From Streptomyces xanthii (GTDB lineage: Bacteria; Actinomycetota; Actinomycetes; Streptomycetales; Streptomycetaceae): a stretch of DNA of 64,000 bases. The notes beneath the pieces were generated by a model. It saw nothing but the letters and a program-made list of their open reading frames with translations, had not been told where the DNA came from and did not search any database. The stretch is from positions 3,472,001 to 3,536,000 of the forward strand of contig NZ_CP061281.1 of NCBI RefSeq assembly GCF_014621695.1, given 5' to 3'. Of this stretch, positions 59,861-64,000 are shown piece by piece. Each line of letters opens with the position of its first letter. Position 1 is the stretch's first letter. The position numbers were made by a program, and so were the translations under genes.

Positions 59861-60838
59861 GTGAGACATGTCATCGCCCTGGACGTGGGCGGCACCGGAA
59901 TGAAGGCCGCCCTGGTCGGGGCGGACGGCACGCTCCTGCACCAGGCGCGCCGCGCGACGGACCGCGAGCGCGGCGCGGACGCGGTCGTCGAAACGATCCT
60001 CGACTTCGCCGCCGAGCTGCGCGCGTACGGCGAGGAGCATCACGGCGAGAGCGCCGTCGCCGCCGGCGTCGCCGTGCCCGGCGTCGTCGACGAGGAGCAC
60101 GGCATCGCGCTGTTCGCCGCGAACCTCGGCTGGCGGGACGTGCCCATGCGGGCCCTGCTCAGCGAGCGGCTCGGCGGCATCCCGGTCGCCCTCGGCCACG
60201 ACGTGCGCACCGGCGGGCTCGGCGAGGGCCGGCTCGGCGCGGGCCGCGACGCCGACCGCTTCCTGTTCATGCCGCTCGGCACCGGCATCGCGGGCGCCAT
60301 CGGGATCGACGGCCGGATCGAGCCCGGCGCGCACGGCTCGGCGGGCGAGATCGGCCACGTCGTCGTACGGCCCGGCGGGACGCCCTGCGGCTGCGGCCAG
60401 CGCGGCTGCCTGGAGCGGTACGCCTCCGCCTCGGCCGTCACCCTGGCCTGGCGGGAGGCGAGCGGCGACGCGAAGGCCACCGCCGCGGACTGCGCCCGGG
60501 CCGTCGACGCCGGGGACCCTCTCGCCGCGAAGGTCTGGCAGGACGCGGTGGACGCCCTCGCCGACGGACTGGTGCTCGCTCTCACTCTGCTGGACCCGCG
60601 CACCCTGATCATCGGTGGCGGTCTGGCCGAGGCCGGGGAAACCTTGTTCACACCCCTGCGGGCCGCGGTCGCCGAACGCGTCACCTTCCAGTCGCCCCCC
60701 ACGATCGTCCCGGCCGTCCTCGGGGACACCGCCGGATGCCTGGGCGCGGGCCTCCTCGCCTGGGACCTGCTCGCCGCCACCGAGCACCCCGAGAAAGCCG
60801 AAGCCGACAGCACGGACAACACGGAGGTAACCGCCTGA
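59861..60838 (+). CDS. nagK: ROK-family sugar kinase, probable GlcNAc kinase
   Basis: A 325-residue ROK kinase. The phosphate-binding ALDVGGTGMKAALVGADG is at residue 5, the catalytic aspartate region LGHDVRTGGLGEG near 110, and the ROK zinc motif GHVVVRPGGTPCGCGQRGCLERYAS near 165. It probably phosphorylates GlcNAc because it overlaps nagA by one base (TGATG) and has a dre site upstream. GTG 59861 is chosen as the usual N-terminus (VRHVIALDVGG); ATG 59834 would start just behind the operator. Confidence 0.9.
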   Translation: MRHVIALDVGGTGMKAALVGADGTLLHQARRATDRERGADAVVETILDFAAELRAYGEEHHGESAVAAGVAVPGVVDEEHGIALFAANLGWRDVPMRALLSERLGGIPVALGHDVRTGGLGEGRLGAGRDADRFLFMPLGTGIAGAIGIDGRIEPGAHGSAGEIGHVVVRPGGTPCGCGQRGCLERYASASAVTLAWREASGDAKATAADCARAVDAGDPLAAKVWQDAVDALADGLVLALTLLDPRTLIIGGGLAEAGETLFTPLRAAVAERVTFQSPPTIVPAVLGDTAGCLGAGLLAWDLLAATEHPEKAEADSTDNTEVTA

Positions 60839-61983
60839 TGGCCACAGCAAAGGTGCTCGCCGGTGCCCGGGTGGTACTGCCCACCGGGACCGTCGCCGAC
60901 GGACGCGTCGTCGTCGACGGCACGCGGATCGCCGGGGTCACCCCGGACGGCGCCGAGACCGTCGACCTGTCCGGCCACTGGGTGGTCCCCGGCTTCGTCG
61001 ACATGCACAACCACGGCGGCGGCGGCGCCTCCTTCACCTCCGGCAGCGTCGACGAGGTCCTCAAGGGCGTCGCGACGCACCGTCTGCACGGCACCACCAC
61101 CGTCGTCGCCTCCCTGGTGACCGGCGAGGTCGACTTCCTGACCCGGCGCGCCGGGATCCTCTCCGAGCTGGCCGAGCAGGGCGAGATCGCGGGCATCCAC
61201 TTCGAGGGCCCGTTCATCTCCCCGTGCCGCAAGGGGGCCCACGATGAGACGCTGCTGCGCGACCCGGACCCGGCCGAGGTGCGCAAGCTGATCGACGCCG
61301 CGCGCGGCCAGGCCCGTATGGTCACGCTCGCCACCGAGCTGCCCGGCGGCATCGACTCGGTGCGCCTGCTCGCCGAGCACGGGGTGATCGCGGCGATCGG
61401 CCACACCGACGCCACGTACGAGCAGACGGTCGAGGCGATCGACGCGGGCGCCACGGTCGCCACCCACCTCTACAACGCGATGCCGGGCCTCGGGCACCGC
61501 GCGCCCGGGCCGATCGCCGCGCTCCTGGAGGACGAGCGGATCACCGTCGAGCTCATCAACGACGGCACGCATCTGCACCCGGCCGCCCTGGAGCTGGCGT
61601 TCCATCACAAGGGCGGCGAGAAGGTCGCGTTCATCACCGACGCGATGGACGCGGCGGGCTTCGGCGACGGGCGCTACATGCTCGGCCCGCTGGAGGTCGA
61701 GGTGAAGGACAGCGTGGCGCGCCTGGTGGAGGGCAACTCGATCGCGGGCTCGACGCTGACCCTGGACCGCGCGTTCAAGCGGGCCGCGACGATCGACCGG
61801 ATTCCGGTCGAGGACGTCGTGCGCGCGATCTCCGCCAATCCGGCGCAACTGCTGGGCGTGTACGACCGGGTGGGCTCCCTGGAGCCCGGCAAGGACGCCG
61901 ACCTCGTGGTCCTGGACGAGGCGTTCGACCTCAAGGGCGTGATGCGCAAGGGCGAGTGGCTGGTCGAGCCCGAACTGGCCTGA
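60838..61983 (+). CDS. nagA: N-acetylglucosamine-6-phosphate deacetylase
   Basis: Removes acetate from GlcNAc 6-phosphate to give glucosamine 6-phosphate. The 381-residue amidohydrolase has the metal site opening GFVDMHNHGGGGASF near residue 57, HFEGPFISPCRKGAH near 122 with the metal-binding Glu, AAIGHTDATYEQTVEAI near 183, THLYNAMPGLGHRAPG near 207 and the catalytic aspartate in FITDAMDAAG near 265. It takes the product of nagK and of murQ, joining the two amino-sugar clusters of the window. Confidence 0.96.
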   Translation: MATAKVLAGARVVLPTGTVADGRVVVDGTRIAGVTPDGAETVDLSGHWVVPGFVDMHNHGGGGASFTSGSVDEVLKGVATHRLHGTTTVVASLVTGEVDFLTRRAGILSELAEQGEIAGIHFEGPFISPCRKGAHDETLLRDPDPAEVRKLIDAARGQARMVTLATELPGGIDSVRLLAEHGVIAAIGHTDATYEQTVEAIDAGATVATHLYNAMPGLGHRAPGPIAALLEDERITVELINDGTHLHPAALELAFHHKGGEKVAFITDAMDAAGFGDGRYMLGPLEVEVKDSVARLVEGNSIAGSTLTLDRAFKRAATIDRIPVEDVVRAISANPAQLLGVYDRVGSLEPGKDADLVVLDEAFDLKGVMRKGEWLVEPELA

Positions 61984-62116
61984 CATCGTTGTTGGTTGAA
62001 CCGGCCCTCGCTCCGGGGGCTGGGCCAACCGCCGCCTCTTTGGCATGATCGGCCCCCGTTACCGAAAGTACGCACGGCTCCGGCACGTGCGCGTATCCGA
62101 CGGGGGGTGAGGGCCG

Positions 62117-63046
62117 ATGATCCTCACGGTCACGCTGAACACCGCACTCGACATCACGTACGGGGTCAAGGCGCTGCGCCCGCACGCCTCGCACCGCGTC
62201 ACGGAGGTCACCGAACGGCCCGGCGGCAAGGGGCTCAACGTGGCCCGGGTGCTCGCCGCGCTCGGCCACGAGACCGCCGTGACCGGCTTCGCCGGCGGCC
62301 CGACGGGCGAGCAGGTGCGCGCGGGGCTGCGCGGCACGGAGCGGGTGCGGGACGCGCTGGTGCCGGTCGCGGGGCCGACCCGTCGCACGATCGCCGTCGT
62401 CGACGCCACGACCGGCGACACGACGCAGCTCAACGAGCCGGGCCCGCTGATCACCCCGGCCGAGTGGGCCGCCTTCCAGGAGTCCTACGAGCGGCTGCTG
62501 CGCTCCGCGTCCGCGGTCGCCCTGTGCGGCAGCCTCCCGCCGGGCGTCCCGGTCGGCGCCTACGCCACCCTCGTACGGGCCGCGCGCGCCGTGTCCGTGC
62601 CCGTGCTGCTCGACACCAGCGGGGAGCCGCTGCGCCGCGGCATCGCGGCCCGCCCCGACATCGTGAAGCCGAACGCGGACGAGCTGGCCGAGCTGACGGG
62701 CTCGCACGAGCCGCTCGGCGCGATGAAGGACGCCCGCAGACGCGGCGCCCACAGCGTCGTCGCCTCCCTGGGCGCGGAGGGACTGGTCGCCCTCACCCCC
62801 GAGGGCGAGTGGCGCGCCCCGGCCCCCGACCGGCTGTCCGGCAACCCGACGGGCGCCGGCGACTCGGCGGTCGCGGGCCTGCTCAGCGCCTGGGTGGAGA
62901 AGCTGCCCTGGCCGGACCGGCTGGCCCGCGCCGTCGCCCTGTCTGCGGCGACGGTGGTGGCCCCGGTGGCCGGCGAGTTCGACCGCGCGACCTACGAGGA
63001 CCTGCTGGCGAAGGCCGAGGTGCGCGAGCGCGCCGAGGCCGGGTGA
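62117..63046 (+). CDS. PfkB-family hexose/1-phosphofructokinase-like kinase
   Basis: A 309-residue PfkB kinase of the FruK/LacC type. It begins MILTVTLNTALDITYGV, has GGKGLNVARVLAALGHETAVTGFAGG near residue 36, and ends with the anion-hole and catalytic motif GNPTGAGDSAVAG near 252. FruK-like enzymes phosphorylate fructose 1-phosphate or tagatose 6-phosphate. The substrate is uncertain, but placement after nagA suggests a sugar phosphate from amino-sugar metabolism. A 133-bp gap separates it from nagA, so it may have its own promoter. Confidence 0.9.
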   Translation: MILTVTLNTALDITYGVKALRPHASHRVTEVTERPGGKGLNVARVLAALGHETAVTGFAGGPTGEQVRAGLRGTERVRDALVPVAGPTRRTIAVVDATTGDTTQLNEPGPLITPAEWAAFQESYERLLRSASAVALCGSLPPGVPVGAYATLVRAARAVSVPVLLDTSGEPLRRGIAARPDIVKPNADELAELTGSHEPLGAMKDARRRGAHSVVASLGAEGLVALTPEGEWRAPAPDRLSGNPTGAGDSAVAGLLSAWVEKLPWPDRLARAVALSAATVVAPVAGEFDRATYEDLLAKAEVRERAEAG

Positions 63047-63050
63047 GCGA

Positions 63051-64000
63051 CTAGCTGCGGGTCAGCCAGAGGCGGTCGAAGTTCGCGTTGCACTGGTTGC
63101 CCTCGGCGCAGGAGATCGTGATCGCGTTCGTCCCCTTGGTGAGCTGGACGATGGCCCACGTGTTCGTCCAGCCCTTCGCCCAGTCGCCTTCCTCGGCCTG
63201 TGCGAAGTTCTTCATGTTCAGCGGGCGCTGCTGCTTCGTCCCGTTGACGTCGATCGTGGCGTCGGAGTCCTTGCCGGGGACCCCGTAGTCGACGTGCAGC
63301 TTGTACTGGCCGTCCTTCGGGATGCCGCTGACGGTCCAGGTCAGCGCGGCGCCGGGCTGGCTGAAGCCCGCGACGTACTGGCCGCCCGCGGCCTTCGCGC
63401 CCGGCACCTCGGCGGAGATGGAGGTGCCGCCGGCCAGCGTCAGCTTCTTCGCGTCGGTCTTGGGCAGAGGGCCCGGCTTGGCCGGCTGCTTCGACGGCTC
63501 CTGGCTCGGCTCGACCGTCTGCGCCGGAGCGCTCGACGCGGGACCGCCCGCTTCGCCGCCCTTGTCGTCCGTGTCGTTGCCGAGCATGGCCACGCCGATG
63601 CCGATGACGACGGCGGCCACGACGGCGACCGCGCCGATCAGCAGCGCCTTCGTGTTCGGACCGCCGGAGCCCCGGCCGCCGGAGCCGCGCCCGTGCGAGG
63701 CCGCCTGGGGCGGGCCGGGCTGCGACGGGGCGCCGTGCACCGTCTCGGGCGCCTGGTAGTGCGCGTTGGGCTGGCCGTACGCGGCGGTCTGCTGGCCGTA
63801 CGCCGCCGTCTGCTGCTGCGGCGGGACCTGCTGCCCGTACTGGCGCTCGCCGACCGCGCGGACCTGGTTGTACGAGGTGCGGGGGGTGCGGGAGTTCGGG
63901 TAGCCGTAGCCACCGCCCCCGCCGTCCGGCGGGGTCGCCCCGGCCGCCTGACCGTCGGCGTACAGATAGCCGAACGGGTCGTCGCCCTCGGGCGTGGTGT
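63051..64000 (-). CDS. Membrane-anchored carbohydrate-binding (CBM35-like) protein, N-terminus cut by window edge
   Basis: At least 316 residues are visible; the frame is open to base 64000. A Gln/Tyr/Gly/Pro-rich cytoplasmic part (repeats of TAAYGQ, then GRGSGGRGSGG) precedes a single membrane helix (ALLIGAVAVVAAVVIGIGVAML), a Ser/Pro/Glu linker and a beta-sandwich domain of about 120 residues (LTLAGGTSISAEVPGAKAAGG to ANFDRLWLTRS) with a disulfide-prone ISCAEGNQCNANF. This resembles a CBM6/CBM35 module. It converges on the PfkB kinase with 4 bp between. Ligand unknown. Confidence 0.78.
   Translation of the reverse strand, partial: TTPEGDDPFGYLYADGQAAGATPPDGGGGGYGYPNSRTPRTSYNQVRAVGERQYGQQVPPQQQTAAYGQQTAAYGQPNAHYQAPETVHGAPSQPGPPQAASHGRGSGGRGSGGPNTKALLIGAVAVVAAVVIGIGVAMLGNDTDDKGGEAGGPASSAPAQTVEPSQEPSKQPAKPGPLPKTDAKKLTLAGGTSISAEVPGAKAAGGQYVAGFSQPGAALTWTVSGIPKDGQYKLHVDYGVPGKDSDATIDVNGTKQQRPLNMKNFAQAEEGDWAKGWTNTWAIVQLTKGTNAITISCAEGNQCNANFDRLWLTRS

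Overview
The window is a continuous piece of a high-GC actinobacterial chromosome, almost certainly Streptomyces. GC is very high, many genes begin with GTG or look leaderless, and neighbouring genes often overlap by four bases. It carries typical Streptomyces families: DUF2530, DUF2771, DUF3027, DUF3263, MqnB/MqnD, an orphan GroEL, DasR-type operators and MurR/RpiR with MurQ. From memory, the right half follows the core gene order near S. coelicolor SCO4283-SCO4308. I see no rRNA, tRNA, CRISPR array, prophage, insertion sequence or secondary-metabolite cluster. Both edge genes are cut by the window.

Layout. 1-368: partial RNA 2',3'-cyclic phosphodiesterase. 369-1811: gene-free and rich in repeats. 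1.8-6.2 kb: MarR-MFS pair, a ribbon-helix-helix protein, an unknown protein and a purine (NCS2) permease. 6.4-14.5 kb: DUF2530, a CtpE-like P-type ATPase, a secreted protein, a giant GHKL (sacsin/Hsp90-like) ATPase and DUF3027. 14.8-19.2 kb: an MFS protein, a DUF2771 lipoprotein and the futalosine menaquinone genes mqnB-mqnD, then an NmrA-like reductase. 19.4-25.8 kb: a cold-shock protein, a HAD phosphatase, a complete ferric-siderophore ABC importer and a HAAS-type membrane protein. 26.1-30.3 kb: an XPB helicase with its helicase-associated partner. 30.5-34.7 kb: a copper cluster (copA, a His-rich secreted protein, cutC). 35.2-41.8 kb: HelD-like helicase, LysE exporter, a DHA2 MFS exporter, an HD hydrolase, an acetyltransferase and two small conserved genes. 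41.9-45.5 kb: MurNAc uptake and catabolism (murR-like, murQ, murP-like). 45.6-46.2 kb: a Phd/RelE toxin-antitoxin pair. 46.2-48.8 kb: two DksA-like zinc-finger proteins divergent from a NarL-type two-component system. 49.7-54.1 kb: groEL, cspA, cysO-like carrier and thrC. 54.4-58.0 kb: gpgS, otsA and otsB for glucosylglycerate and trehalose. 58.0-64.0 kb: DUF3263, a sugar-binding lipoprotein, nagK-nagA, a PfkB kinase and a partial carbohydrate-binding membrane protein.

Regulation is unusually readable here. Four 17-bp CsoR-type palindromes lie in the promoters of copA, the His-rich protein and, unexpectedly, the DHA2 exporter. DasR-type (dre) sites lie between nagK and the sugar-binding gene, and a weaker one precedes cutC. 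Two CIRCE elements bracket the groEL promoter. A SAM riboswitch sits in the thrC leader, with its closing stem touching the ribosome binding site. A 48-bp near-perfect palindrome covers the toxin-antitoxin promoter.

Several gaps are filled by two families of long GC-rich palindromic intergenic repeats. The 5' gene-free region adds minisatellite-like tandem repeats and a 50-bp block that recurs, inverted and identical, 56 kb away. Assignments rest on reading the translated sequence and remembered family motifs; no database search was run.
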